64,000 nucleotides of DNA. Source: CALCHA01 sp035548175. Lineage in GTDB: Bacteria; Planctomycetota; Phycisphaerae; WQYP01. The notes under the pieces are model-generated. The model was not told the DNA's origin. It saw only the letters and a list, made by a program, of their open reading frames with translations, and did not search any database. Of this stretch, positions 25,120 through 34,007 are shown in pieces. The DNA is taken from the NCBI GenBank assembly GCA_035548175.1, contig DASZTO010000053.1:1-64000 (forward strand), written 5' to 3'. The stretch's first letter is position 1. Each line of letters begins with the position of its first letter. Position numbers and translations under genes: made by a program.

Positions 25120-27501
25120 ATGGCGTCGGATTCGTTGTCGGAAGTGCTGCGCGAGGTGATGGCGCATACGTCGGCGGCGATGGCGGTGATCGACGGGGGG
25201 AGGCAGCGTTTTCGGTGGTGCAATGCGGCGTATCAGCGGGAACTGGAGGAGCCCTACCGGACGCGCGGGGTGGCGGGGGCGGCGTATACGGATGTGTTCC
25301 CGGAGGCGCGGAAGGTGGGGCTGGAGGCGAATCTGCTGCGGGTGATCGGGGAGCGGTGCACGCTGACGTTTCCGGAATTTGAATATGGGAGCGCGTCCGG
25401 GGGAGTGCGGTACTGGCGCGTGGAGATGTCGCCGCTGGCGGGGCCGGAGGAGGCGGGGCCGGCGGATGTGTTGATTCAGGCGTATGAGGTGACGGAAGCG
25501 GTGCGGTCGCGGCGGGAGGCATTGGCGCTGGCGGAGCAGCTTCAGGCGTCGAACGAGCGGTGGGAACTGGCGTTGCGGGGGACGCAGGATGGGCTGTGGG
25601 ACTGGGACGTGCGGAGGGATGAGGTGTACTGGTCGCCGCGGGCGAAGGAGATGGTGGGGTATGGCGCGCAGGAGATCGCGACGCGGGAGGCGGTGCGGGA
25701 ATTGATGCATCCTGAGGACCGGGAAGCGACCTGGGGAAAGGTGGTGGCGCAGCTGGAGGGGAAGGGGGATTTCCTGGAGGTGGAATATCGGCTGCGGCAC
25801 AAGGCGGGGGGCTACCGGTGGGTGCTGGCGCGGGGGCTGATCGTGCGCGACCAGGCGGGCAGGGCGATGCGGGTGGTGGGGTCTCACCGGGACGTGACCC
25901 AGCGGCGGGAGATGGAGGACGATCTGCGGTCGAACGAAGGGCGTCTGCAGGTGGCGCTGGAGGCGGCGAAGCTGGGGTTGTGGGAGGTGGATTTTGCGAC
26001 CGGGGCGGTGGCGGAATCGGAGGCGATGCTGAAGCTCTTTGGGGTTCCGGCGGGCAAGCGGCACGGGCATGCGTCGGAGTGGTCGCAGTATTTTGATCCG
26101 GCGGATTTGGGGCCGCTGCAGGAGGCCTATTTCGCGGCGGTGGCGGGGGCGGGGGATTTCACGGCGGAGACGCGACTGCGCGGGGCGGACGGCGTGACGC
26201 GCTGGGTGTCGGGGCGGGGGCGGGTGATCCGCGGACCCGGCGGCGCGCCGCTGCGGATGGTGGGCGTTTGTTCGGAGATCACGGCGCAGCGGCAGGCGCA
26301 GGAGGAACTGGAGAAGGCGAAAGATGAGGCGGAGGCGGCGAATCTGGCGAAGGATCGGTTCCTGGCGGTGCTGTCGCATGAACTGCGCACGCCGCTGACG
26401 CCGGTGGTGATCACGCTCGCGGCGCTGGAGAACGATGGCACGCTGCCGGAGGGAGTGCGGCAGGATGTGGGGATGATCCGGCGGAACATCGATCTGGAAA
26501 CGCAGTTGATCGACGATCTGCTGGATGTGACGCGGATCGCCAATGGAAAGCTGCGGTTGAGCCCGCGGGCGGTGAAGGTGCACGAGCTGCTGGAGCATGT
26601 CTGCACGATCTGCGCGGCGGATGCACGGGCGAAGGGGATCAGCCTCGCGTGTCGGCTGGAGGCGGAGCGGGACCTGGTGGAGGCGGATCCGGGGCGTCTG
26701 GAGCAGGTGTTCTGGAATCTGGTGAAGAACGCGATCAAGTTCACGCCGGGGGGCGGCCAGGTGGAATTGCTCACGCGGCAGGAGGAGGAGGCGGAGAGTG
26801 CGTGGCTGCGGGTGAGCGTGCGCGACACGGGGGTGGGCATTGTGCCGGAGGTGAAGGAGCGGATTTTCAATGCGTTCGAGCAGGGGGAGCAGACGGTGAC
26901 GCGGACGTTCGGAGGGTTGGGACTGGGGCTGGCGATTTCCAAGGCGATCGTGGAGCTGCACGGGGGAACGATCGGTGTGGAGAGCGAGGGGAAAGGGAAG
27001 GGGGCAACGTTTCATGTGATGCTGCCGTTGAAGGCGCAGGTGCGGGACGTGGACGAGGCGGCGCGGGGCGCGGACAGGTCGCGCGGGGCAGGCGTGGATG
27101 GCAAGGGGCTGCGGATTCTGCTGGTGGACGATCATGTGGACACGCTGCGGGTGACGGAGCGTCTGCTGGGGGCGCTGGGGATGCGGGTGAGCAAGGCGGC
27201 GACGATGCGCGAGGCGGTGGCGGCGGCGGAGGGTGAGCCGTTCGATCTGCTGATTTCGGACATCGGGCTGCCGGACGGATCGGGGCTGGAGCTGCTGGGG
27301 CAGGTGCGGCGGGTGCAACCGGGGCTGCCGGCCATTGCGCTGAGCGGATTCGGGATGGAAGCGGACATGGAGCGGAGCCTGGAGGCGGGGTTTCGGGCGC
27401 ACCTGACCAAGCCGGTGGAACCGGAGGAATTGGAGCGGGCGATACGGGAAGCGGTTGAGGGGGAAAGGCGAAACGCAAGAGTCAACACGCAAAGCGGGTG
27501 A
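25120..27501 (+). CDS. multi-PAS hybrid sensor histidine kinase with receiver domain
   Basis: 793 residues from ATG 25120. Cytoplasmic: no membrane segment. Three PAS modules come first (MAVIDGGRQRFRWCNAAYQ; WELALRGTQDGLWDWDV...YRWVLARGLIVRD; LQVALEAAKLGLWEVDF...TRWVSGRGRVIRG), each ending in a PAC-like strand. The dimerisation domain carries the phosphorylatable H420 in AVLSHELRTPLTPV. The ATPase has N-box FWNLVKNAIKFTP, G1 VRDTGVGIVPE and G2 GGLGLGLAISKAIVE. A linker leads to a receiver with LLVDDHVD and phospho-acceptor D714 (DLLISDIGLPDG) plus HLTKPVEPEEL. Input signal and output partner are unknown. The last residues (RRNARVNTQSG) are encoded by an A/C-rich repeat-like sequence. Confidence 0.92.
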   Translation: MASDSLSEVLREVMAHTSAAMAVIDGGRQRFRWCNAAYQRELEEPYRTRGVAGAAYTDVFPEARKVGLEANLLRVIGERCTLTFPEFEYGSASGGVRYWRVEMSPLAGPEEAGPADVLIQAYEVTEAVRSRREALALAEQLQASNERWELALRGTQDGLWDWDVRRDEVYWSPRAKEMVGYGAQEIATREAVRELMHPEDREATWGKVVAQLEGKGDFLEVEYRLRHKAGGYRWVLARGLIVRDQAGRAMRVVGSHRDVTQRREMEDDLRSNEGRLQVALEAAKLGLWEVDFATGAVAESEAMLKLFGVPAGKRHGHASEWSQYFDPADLGPLQEAYFAAVAGAGDFTAETRLRGADGVTRWVSGRGRVIRGPGGAPLRMVGVCSEITAQRQAQEELEKAKDEAEAANLAKDRFLAVLSHELRTPLTPVVITLAALENDGTLPEGVRQDVGMIRRNIDLETQLIDDLLDVTRIANGKLRLSPRAVKVHELLEHVCTICAADARAKGISLACRLEAERDLVEADPGRLEQVFWNLVKNAIKFTPGGGQVELLTRQEEEAESAWLRVSVRDTGVGIVPEVKERIFNAFEQGEQTVTRTFGGLGLGLAISKAIVELHGGTIGVESEGKGKGATFHVMLPLKAQVRDVDEAARGADRSRGAGVDGKGLRILLVDDHVDTLRVTERLLGALGMRVSKAATMREAVAAAEGEPFDLLISDIGLPDGSGLELLGQVRRVQPGLPAIALSGFGMEADMERSLEAGFRAHLTKPVEPEELERAIREAVEGERRNARVNTQSG

Positions 27502-27556
27502 TGGCGAGGGACCTGGGGCGGGGGCGTTGCTATGGCGGGGCGGAAGGCCCAAACCG

Positions 27557-27562
27557 TATACT
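27557..27562 (+). promoter_or_regulatory. -10 box (TATACT) placed for leaderless mutS transcription
   Basis: TATACT at 27557-27562 ends 8 bases before the mutS ATG (27571). A transcript initiating at the usual 6-8 base distance would begin at or one or two bases before the start codon. No Shine-Dalgarno sequence precedes the ATG (CTCCGCCT), consistent with leaderless translation. Confidence 0.5.
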
Positions 27563-27570
27563 CTCCGCCT

Positions 27571-30342
27571 ATGACCGACACCGCGGCGAAAGATTCGATT
27601 CATGCGATTGATCCGGCGACGCTGACGCCGGCGATGCGGCAGTATCAGCAGTACAAGCAGCAGTATCCGGATGCGATTTTGTTTTTTCGCATCGGGGATT
27701 TTTACGAATGCTTTTACGAGGATGCGCGGACGGTGGCGCGGGTGCTGGGGGTGGCGCTGACGGCGCGGAGCAAGGGAGAGAATCCGGTGCCGATGGCGGG
27801 GGTGCCGTTCCATGCGGTGGAGACGTATCTGCATCGGATGATCGCGGCGGGGTACAAGGTGGCGATCTGCGAGCAGATGGAGGATCCCAAGAATGCCAAG
27901 GGGGTGATCAAGCGGGAGGTGACGCGGCTGGTGACGCCGGGGACGCTGACCGAGGAGGCGATGCTGGATGGGCGGGAGGAGAATTTTCTGGCGGCGGCGG
28001 TTTGTGGAAACGCAAAAGGCAAAGCACAAAACGCAAAAACGGGGGGAGGTGACGTAGCGACTGCGGAGGGTGGGGATATTTGTGCGCTGGCCTGGTGCGA
28101 GCTTTCGACGGGGAAGTTTCTGACGTTTGTCGGCTCGGCGGCGGCGTGCCGGGAGGAAGTGGCGCGGGTGCGGCCGCGGGAATTGCTGTTCGCGGAGGGC
28201 GGGGACCAGCAGGGCGGCGCGGCGCCGGGGTGGGTGGAGGATTTTCGCGGTGCGATTGCCGGGGGCGGCGCCGGGCCGGCGCTCACGGGCAGGCCGGCGT
28301 GGCAGATGGATGGCCATCATGCGGCGCAGATGCTCAAGTCGCACTATGGGGTGGCGTCGTTTGGGGGGTTTGGCTATGAGACGGACGGGGAGTTGGCGCT
28401 GCGGGCGGCGGGGGCGCTGGTGGCGTATCTGCATGAGACGCAGAAGGCGGCGCTGGAGCATTTGCAGCCGCCGCGGGCGTTCGAGCGGACGCGGCACCTG
28501 GTGATCGATCCGACGAGTCTGCGCAGCCTGGAAGTGCTGCGGACGATGCGGGGCAACGGGGTGGAGGGATCGCTGGTGGGGGCGATCGATCGGACGCTCA
28601 CGCCGATGGGCTCGCGGCTGCTCAGGAACTGGCTGTGCTATCCGCTGCGCGATGTCGGGGAGATTTGCCGGCGTCACGATGCGGTGGAGCAGCTTGTCGG
28701 CGAGGAGCAGGCGCTGACGAAGATCCGTGCGGCGCTGGCGGAATGCTCGGACATCGAGAGGATCACGGCGCGCTTGTGCTGCCGGCGGGCGAGTCCGCGG
28801 GACCTGGTGGCGCTGGCGCGGAGCCTGGGGACGCTGACCTCGGCGGCGGTGACGCTGGCGGAATTGGCGGCGCAGGGCGGGGATGGACGGCATTGGGAGG
28901 CGCTGCTGGATGCGGCGCCGGCGGGCAACGACATCGCGGCGGAGATCACCTGCTGCATTGTCGACGAGCCGCCGGGGCATCTGCGGGATGGGAACATCAT
29001 TCGCGATGGATGCAATGCGGAGCTGGATCGGCTGCGGGCGCTGTCGCGCGATTCGCGCACATTTCTGGCCGAGTATCAATCGAAGCTGATCGCCCGCTGC
29101 AGCATTCCGTCGCTGAAGGTCGGCTACAACAAGGTGTTCGGGTTTTATATCGAAGTGACGAACACGCATGTGGAGAAGATTCCGGCGGACTTCATCCGCA
29201 AGCAGACGGTGCGGAACGCGGAGCGCTACATCACGCCGGAGCTGAAGCAGTATGAATCGGATATTTTAACGGCGCAGGAGCGGGGCCTGGCGCTGGAGCA
29301 GGAGATTTTCGAGAACCTGCGCACGAAGCTGGCGGAGCGCGTGGAGACGCTGCAGAAGCTGGCGGCGTGTGCGGCAGAGCTGGATGTGTTTGGGGGGCTG
29401 GCGACGCTGGCGCGGGCGCGGCGCTATTGCCGGCCGATGATGACCGGTGAGAAGGTGCTGGCGATCGAGGATGGGCGCCATCCGGTGGTGGAGCAGACGC
29501 TGGGGGAGAAATTCGTGCCCAACGACACGGCCATGGGCGAGAAGTCAGAAGTCAGCAGTCAGAAGTCAGAAGGGGTGACGCTGCATCTGATTACCGGGCC
29601 GAACATGGCGGGCAAGTCAACGTATATTCGGCAGGTGGCGCTGCTGGTGCTGATGGCGCAGGCGGGGTCGTTCATTCCAGCCAAGCGTGCGACGATCGGG
29701 GTGGTGGATCGGCTGTTCACGCGCGTGGGGGCCTCCGACGACCTGGCCGGCGGGCAGTCGACGTTCATGGTGGAAATGACCGAGACGGCGAACATCCTGC
29801 ATCATGCGACGGAGCAGTCGCTGGTGATTCTGGATGAGATCGGGCGGGGGACGTCGACGCTCGACGGGCTGGCGCTGGCGTGGGCGATCGCGGAGTTTCT
29901 CGCGGACACGACCAGGGCGCGAACGCTCTTTGCGACGCACTATCACGAGCTGACCGAGCTTGCGGAGACGAGCAAAGCGGTGGCGAATTACAACGTGCTG
30001 GTGCGCGAGTGGGAGGACCAGGTGGTCTTCATGCACCGCATCGCGCCGGGCCAGGCGGACAAGAGTTACGGGGTGCAGGTGGCGCGGCTGGCGGGGGTGC
30101 CGCGGAGCGTGATCGCGCGGGCGCGGGCGTTGATGGGGCAACTGGCGGTGCACGTGGGCAAGAGCGGGAGGGCCAAGGCCGCGGCGGCGACGGTGACCCC
30201 GCAGATCGGGATGTTTGATCCTGTCGATCAGCAGGCGCTCACGCAGCTTCGCGCCCTGGACATGAACCGCATGAGCCCGATGCAGGCGTGGGAAGCGCTC
30301 AAGGCGCTGCAGGGGATGGTGGAGCAGAAGAAGGGCGGCTGA
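27571..30342 (+). CDS. mutS: DNA mismatch repair protein MutS
   Basis: 923 residues. MutS recognises mispairs and recruits MutL. Domain I has the mispair-reading FxE in IGDFYECFYEDA; the clamp/lever region is complete; the ATPase has Walker A GPNMAGKST (676-684), Walker B VILDEIGRGTSTLDG and FATHYHELTEL; the C-terminal helix region ends at MVEQKKGG. Odd: two in-frame segments are made of dispersed-repeat words. One near residues 145-160 (GNAKGKAQNAKTGGG) comes from an AAACGCAAAAGGCAAAGC type sequence; the other, about 655-667 (EKSEVSSQKSEG), comes from four AGTCAGN heptamers and sits just before the Walker A strand. Both lie at surface-loop positions where family length varies. Start chosen at the ATG after TATACT. 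Confidence 0.96.
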   Translation: MTDTAAKDSIHAIDPATLTPAMRQYQQYKQQYPDAILFFRIGDFYECFYEDARTVARVLGVALTARSKGENPVPMAGVPFHAVETYLHRMIAAGYKVAICEQMEDPKNAKGVIKREVTRLVTPGTLTEEAMLDGREENFLAAAVCGNAKGKAQNAKTGGGDVATAEGGDICALAWCELSTGKFLTFVGSAAACREEVARVRPRELLFAEGGDQQGGAAPGWVEDFRGAIAGGGAGPALTGRPAWQMDGHHAAQMLKSHYGVASFGGFGYETDGELALRAAGALVAYLHETQKAALEHLQPPRAFERTRHLVIDPTSLRSLEVLRTMRGNGVEGSLVGAIDRTLTPMGSRLLRNWLCYPLRDVGEICRRHDAVEQLVGEEQALTKIRAALAECSDIERITARLCCRRASPRDLVALARSLGTLTSAAVTLAELAAQGGDGRHWEALLDAAPAGNDIAAEITCCIVDEPPGHLRDGNIIRDGCNAELDRLRALSRDSRTFLAEYQSKLIARCSIPSLKVGYNKVFGFYIEVTNTHVEKIPADFIRKQTVRNAERYITPELKQYESDILTAQERGLALEQEIFENLRTKLAERVETLQKLAACAAELDVFGGLATLARARRYCRPMMTGEKVLAIEDGRHPVVEQTLGEKFVPNDTAMGEKSEVSSQKSEGVTLHLITGPNMAGKSTYIRQVALLVLMAQAGSFIPAKRATIGVVDRLFTRVGASDDLAGGQSTFMVEMTETANILHHATEQSLVILDEIGRGTSTLDGLALAWAIAEFLADTTRARTLFATHYHELTELAETSKAVANYNVLVREWEDQVVFMHRIAPGQADKSYGVQVARLAGVPRSVIARARALMGQLAVHVGKSGRAKAAAATVTPQIGMFDPVDQQALTQLRALDMNRMSPMQAWEALKALQGMVEQKKGG
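28006..28041. repeat. A/C-rich dispersed-type repeat inside mutS
   Basis: GGAAACGCAAAAGGCAAAGC followed by ACAAAACGCAAAAACGG, quite unlike the G-rich coding DNA around it and similar to words at 1575-1640 and near 27466-27495. It encodes a Lys/Gln/Asn/Gly linker in frame. Confidence 0.7.
29543..29570. repeat. tandem heptanucleotide AGTCAGN x4 inside mutS
   Basis: AGTCAGA, AGTCAGC, AGTCAGA, AGTCAGA in direct succession, encoding part of EVSSQKSEG. Same unit and copy number as the intergenic array at 25006-25033. Confidence 0.85.
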
Positions 30343-30375
30343 GGTCAGCGCGGGGCGGCGGGCGGCAAGGGCGCT

Positions 30376-31863
30376 TTATTTGCCGCGGGATTCGATGATC
30401 GAGATGGTCAGCGTGGCGGCGGATTGGACGGATTGATCCTTCTCGGTCACGCGCAGATGGGCTTTCAGGGCGGGGATGCTGGCGCGCGTGCCCAGGGTTT
30501 CCAGGAGATGGCAGGCCTCGACGCGCACGGCGGGATCGTCGCTTTCAAGCTGTGCCGCCACCGCCTTCTCCGCGACCGGTCCCATGGCCAGCAGACAGCG
30601 CCGCGTCCACAGACGCTCCTGGGCGTCTGACAACAGCGGCGCCACGGCCTGCGCCAGCCCTTCGGTCTTCAGGGCCGCGGCCAGATCGAGCAGGTCATGG
30701 CGCGCGTCGCCGGTGGCCTGCGGTATCTTTTCGGCGAGGACCTTTTCGGTCGATGCATCCGCCCAGTGATGAAGCGACGTGAGGGCGGCGGTGTGAATGG
30801 CCAGATCGGGATCCGCAAGGAGATCGGCCAGCGCCCCGGTGACGGCGGAACGGTCGTCGCCGGGCACGGGCTTTTGCTTGCCCAGCCAGACGGCGCTTTG
30901 ATAGCGCGTGTTCCAGTCGTGATGCTTCAGGCGCGTCACCGCGTCGGCGATGGACTCGGGCGTGGGCGAGGAGGGAATGGGAACAATGGCGGGTGCGGGC
31001 GGATCGTTGTTCGTGCCCGGCACATCGGGCGCGGCGGGAAAATGCGAAGCGACCTGAAGGGTGGCGTCCGCGGCGGGGGTCGCCGGGGCGGCGGGAACAT
31101 CCGGAGCGAACGTGGCCACGGCGGAATTGTCGGCGATCCCGGACTGCGGCTCGGAGGGTCCGGCAGGAGCGAGCGTCTCCGAGCGCTCGGCGGCGGCGGG
31201 AGGCGGCGAGGAGGGGCTGTAAGAAGCGGTGGATTCCAGCGGCGGCGCTCCGGTGCCGAAATGGAACGTGGAAAACGCGGACTCGAAAACGGGTTCGGCC
31301 TGCGCCCATTGGGAGTTGAGCGCCATGCCCATCACCGTATAGAGCTTGCGGTCGGCCGTCATGATCATCAGCGCGCGGCCGCGGGCGGGCTGGCCGTTGA
31401 TCACCAGATCCAGGTCGGCGAGGTAGCCCGGATGGCCATCGACGGCGACGCTGTGAACGTCGGCCAGCTTGCCGGTCAGGCCCGAGAGCGGAATGTTTTT
31501 GCCCCTGGAGACCATGAGCACCGCGCCCAGGGCCGCCTTGGGGGGGTTTCTGTCGACGGCGACGCCAATGACTTCGCCGGGCCTGACGGTCACGATGTAA
31601 TCGCCGGTCGTGGGCGAGGAATTGCTGCGCGTGCCGCCGGCGGCGCGGGGGTAATTCATCGAGGTGTTGGTGATTGCATCGAAGTGGGGATGGGGATCGA
31701 GCGCGGCGGAATCGACCATGTGGAGTGAAGCGGGGGGGAAATTGGGGCTGATCGCTCCCATGCCGATAAGGAAGCCCTTAACAAACGCGCCGCCGATCAT
31801 CAGCACGATGAGGACGACACATGCGATGAGTACCTTGGAAATGACTCCGGCGCGGGCTCGCAC
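30376..31863 (-). CDS. membrane-anchored protein with C-terminal HEAT-like repeats
   Basis: 495 residues starting at GTG 31863 with GGGAG 7-11 bases upstream. One N-terminal membrane segment (VLIACVVLIVLMIGGAFVKGFLIG) anchors it. Residues about 85-200 form a compact domain (DYIVTVRPGEVIGVAVD, YLADLDLVINGQPARGRALMIMTADRKLYTVMG) that looks like a stress-sensing or lipid-handling fold but is not one I can name. A Pro/Ala/Ser-rich linker follows. From about 310 there are alpha-helical HEAT-type repeats (WNTRYQSAVWLG, DLAIHTAALTSLHHW, DPAVRVEACHLLETLG, IPALKAHLRV). HEAT repeats usually mediate protein contacts. It lies tail-to-tail with mutS and head-to-head with thiL. Confidence 0.75.
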   Translation of the reverse strand: MRARAGVISKVLIACVVLIVLMIGGAFVKGFLIGMGAISPNFPPASLHMVDSAALDPHPHFDAITNTSMNYPRAAGGTRSNSSPTTGDYIVTVRPGEVIGVAVDRNPPKAALGAVLMVSRGKNIPLSGLTGKLADVHSVAVDGHPGYLADLDLVINGQPARGRALMIMTADRKLYTVMGMALNSQWAQAEPVFESAFSTFHFGTGAPPLESTASYSPSSPPPAAAERSETLAPAGPSEPQSGIADNSAVATFAPDVPAAPATPAADATLQVASHFPAAPDVPGTNNDPPAPAIVPIPSSPTPESIADAVTRLKHHDWNTRYQSAVWLGKQKPVPGDDRSAVTGALADLLADPDLAIHTAALTSLHHWADASTEKVLAEKIPQATGDARHDLLDLAAALKTEGLAQAVAPLLSDAQERLWTRRCLLAMGPVAEKAVAAQLESDDPAVRVEACHLLETLGTRASIPALKAHLRVTEKDQSVQSAATLTISIIESRGK

Positions 31864-31991
31864 GGTGAATCTCCCAGCAAGATGTGATGGCGTCGGGACA
31901 GTCAGAAAGGACGCCCTTAACCTATCGATTCAACGGGGCGAAAACAATAGCTCCGCGCCGGGAAACGGAGGCTTTTCGCGGGGGCCGTCCC

Positions 31992-31997
31992 TATACT
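31992..31997 (+). promoter_or_regulatory. -10 box (TATACT) placed for leaderless thiL transcription
   Basis: TATACT at 31992-31997 followed by GCACGC and then the thiL ATG at 32004. A start six to seven bases after the -10 box coincides with the A of ATG. No Shine-Dalgarno sequence is present. Confidence 0.55.
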
Positions 31998-32003
31998 GCA
32001 CGC

Positions 32004-32996
32004 ATGCGAGAAAATGAATTTCTTCATTTTGTTTTTCAAAACTCCCCGGCGAGCGCTCAGGTGCCCATCGGCGTGGGAGACGACATGGCGGCGGTGCGGC
32101 TGGCGCGACGGGGGGAGCAGGGTGAGCAAGCGCCCGAGGGGAACGCGGGTGGGGATGAGTCGCTGGCGCTGCTGAAGATCGATCAATGCCTCGACGGGGT
32201 GCACGTGGATCTGCGCCGGCACTCGGCGGCGCAGGCGGGGCGCAAGGCCGTGAACCGCTGTCTTTCGGATTGTGCGGCGATGGCGTGCGTGCCGGCGGCC
32301 ATCACGATCAGCGTGGCGCTGCCGCGGGAAGGTCCCGGGAGCGGCGAGGCGTTTGCGCGGGATCTTTTTGTGGCGTGCCGGGATGCCGCGGCGGAGTTTG
32401 ATTGCCCGCTGGTCGGCGGGGATACCGCCATCTGGGACGGCCGGCTGGTGATCGTCGTTTCCGCGCTGGGCCGGCAGGCGCCCGGCGTCATCCCCGTGCG
32501 CCGCGATGGAGCGAAAATCGGGGATGCACTGTTCGTTTCCGGAGCGCTCGGCGGATCGATCCTCGGCCGGCATCTGACCTTCACGCCACGCATCGCGCTG
32601 GCCCAGACGCTGGCCCGCGCGGCAGGCACGGGACCCGCCGGCGCGCTCCATGCCATGATGGATCTCTCCGATGGCCTGGCTGCGGATTTGCCCCGCCTCT
32701 GCGCCGCTTCCCGCGCCGGAGCGGATATCCACACCGCCAATCTCCCGGTGCATGAGGACGCCTGGCGGCTCTCCGAAAAAGACCGCCTGCCGGCCGCCCT
32801 GCACGCGCTCATCGACGGCGAGGATTACGAACTGCTTTTCGCAATCGACCCGGAAGCGGCGCCGAAAATCGTCGGCCTGTCGGATGTGCCGTTGACCGTC
32901 ATCGGCACGGTCACCGCGGGACCGGAACTGCGGCTGATCGACCCTTCGGGCGCTGCGCACCCCTGGCCCAAGGGGGGATGGGAACATCGGGGATGA
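32004..32996 (+). CDS. thiL: thiamine-monophosphate kinase
   Basis: 330 residues. It phosphorylates thiamine monophosphate to the active cofactor thiamine diphosphate. The start at 32004 gives the family N-terminus MRENEFLHFVF; a longer frame from 31884 would begin upstream of the -10 box. The ATP/Mg motifs are VPIGVGDDMAAVRL, LALLKIDQCLDGVHVDL, AVNRCLSDCAAMACVP, CPLVGGDTA, GDALFVSGALGGS, MMDLSDGLAADLPRL and LIDGEDYELLFAI. The usual 'TTDMLVEGVHF' reads KIDQCLDGVHVDL here, a mild variation. No other thiamine genes lie nearby. Confidence 0.93.
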   Translation: MRENEFLHFVFQNSPASAQVPIGVGDDMAAVRLARRGEQGEQAPEGNAGGDESLALLKIDQCLDGVHVDLRRHSAAQAGRKAVNRCLSDCAAMACVPAAITISVALPREGPGSGEAFARDLFVACRDAAAEFDCPLVGGDTAIWDGRLVIVVSALGRQAPGVIPVRRDGAKIGDALFVSGALGGSILGRHLTFTPRIALAQTLARAAGTGPAGALHAMMDLSDGLAADLPRLCAASRAGADIHTANLPVHEDAWRLSEKDRLPAALHALIDGEDYELLFAIDPEAAPKIVGLSDVPLTVIGTVTAGPELRLIDPSGAAHPWPKGGWEHRG

Positions 32997-33015
32997 CGCC
33001 CTGGAGAAGGCCCTG

Positions 33016-33891
33016 TCACGCCAGGTCGCGGTAAATCGCCAGCGGCGTCAGGCTCAGCGCCGGAAACTGCGGGGCGCTGGCCACCCGGTGAATCCGGTTC
33101 ACCGCCAGCGCCAGCCGCTCGAACATGTCCTCCACCGCATTGCCCGTGGGCATCACCGGCGTGTTGTCCGCCTTGCCCGCGTTGACCATCCCCAGCACCT
33201 TCCACCCGGAATTGCCCGGCCCCGCCGCATCGATGTCGCAGCCATATTTCTGCGAGATCACCGCCGGACTCTCGAGAAATCCCCCGGGCAAACAGGTGCC
33301 GACGAACATTTCGCCGCGCTGGCTGCCGGTGGGAACGACCTTCAGCCGCACCGCCTGGCCGAAGAGTTCGCGCACCACCTCCGTCAGCTCTTCCATCTTC
33401 CAGCCCTCGAGGTCCTTGAGCTGCCGCTGATGTTCCTTCACCTTGTCATCGAGTTCCTGCTGCGTGATCTGGTGGGCTTCGCGGCGTTGCTTGAGCGCGG
33501 AAAGCTCCGCCCGCTGCGTCACCTTCAGCATCCGCGGCATCGTTTCCATCACGCTGGCCAGCCAGGGATAATCCAGCAGCCGCACCAGCCCGGTCGTGCG
33601 GATGAACTGGCCATCCTGAAAAAGCTGCGGGCTCCACTGGGAAAAATCGTACGCCGCGCCGACGTCCGCGATGCGATCCCGCAGCGCCGCTTCGAGCCCC
33701 GCGAACACCGACGCATGCAGGCTGCGCGTTTCGCCCTCGTGCCTGTAAAAGCGGCGATCGTCGGCCAGAGCGCCCGACAGCACGGACAGCCCGCTCGCCC
33801 CGGCGCCGCCGTCGCCCGGCGCCGCCTGCGCCGCCAGCACGCGCACGCGCTCCCAGTCCAGATAGATGTAGTCACGCAGCGGCATCGTCAT
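33016..33891 (-). CDS. protein of unknown function (N-terminal 'YIYLDWERV' type, possibly DUF6414-like)
   Basis: 291 residues, start 33891 chosen for GGGAGG 8-13 bases upstream. The N-terminus MTMPLRDYIYLDWERVRVLAAQ resembles proteins that open with '(Y/F)LD...V..L.AQ', a pattern I associate with DUF6414-type proteins; this is tentative. A helical, probably coiled-coil stretch follows (RAELSALKQRREAHQITQQELDDKVKEHQRQLKDLEGW, about 150-190), then a mixed C-terminal domain (LPGGFLESPAVISQKYG, WKVLGMVNAGKADNTPVM, FPALSLTPLAIYRDL). No signal or membrane segment. It is monocistronic, convergent with thiL and divergent from the DUF1598 gene. No function is proposed. Confidence 0.7.
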   Translation of the reverse strand: MTMPLRDYIYLDWERVRVLAAQAAPGDGGAGASGLSVLSGALADDRRFYRHEGETRSLHASVFAGLEAALRDRIADVGAAYDFSQWSPQLFQDGQFIRTTGLVRLLDYPWLASVMETMPRMLKVTQRAELSALKQRREAHQITQQELDDKVKEHQRQLKDLEGWKMEELTEVVRELFGQAVRLKVVPTGSQRGEMFVGTCLPGGFLESPAVISQKYGCDIDAAGPGNSGWKVLGMVNAGKADNTPVMPTGNAVEDMFERLALAVNRIHRVASAPQFPALSLTPLAIYRDLA

Positions 33892-33950
33892 GGCAGGGCC
33901 TCCCAAAACGGTCACGCAGCATCGCCCCATCGGTGGGCGGCGTCAATTGC

Positions 33951-33956
33951 TATAAT
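33951..33956 (+). promoter_or_regulatory. -10 box (TATAAT) of the DUF1598 gene
   Basis: A perfect TATAAT at 33951-33956 about 50 bases before the ATG at 34008; no clear -35 hexamer at 16-18 bp. It lies in the divergent spacer between this gene and the minus-strand unknown gene. Confidence 0.5.
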
Positions 33957-34007
33957 GGGCGAGAATCGGCGGAGAAGCTGACCGGAAAAGACACGGAGGC
34001 CCAGGCC

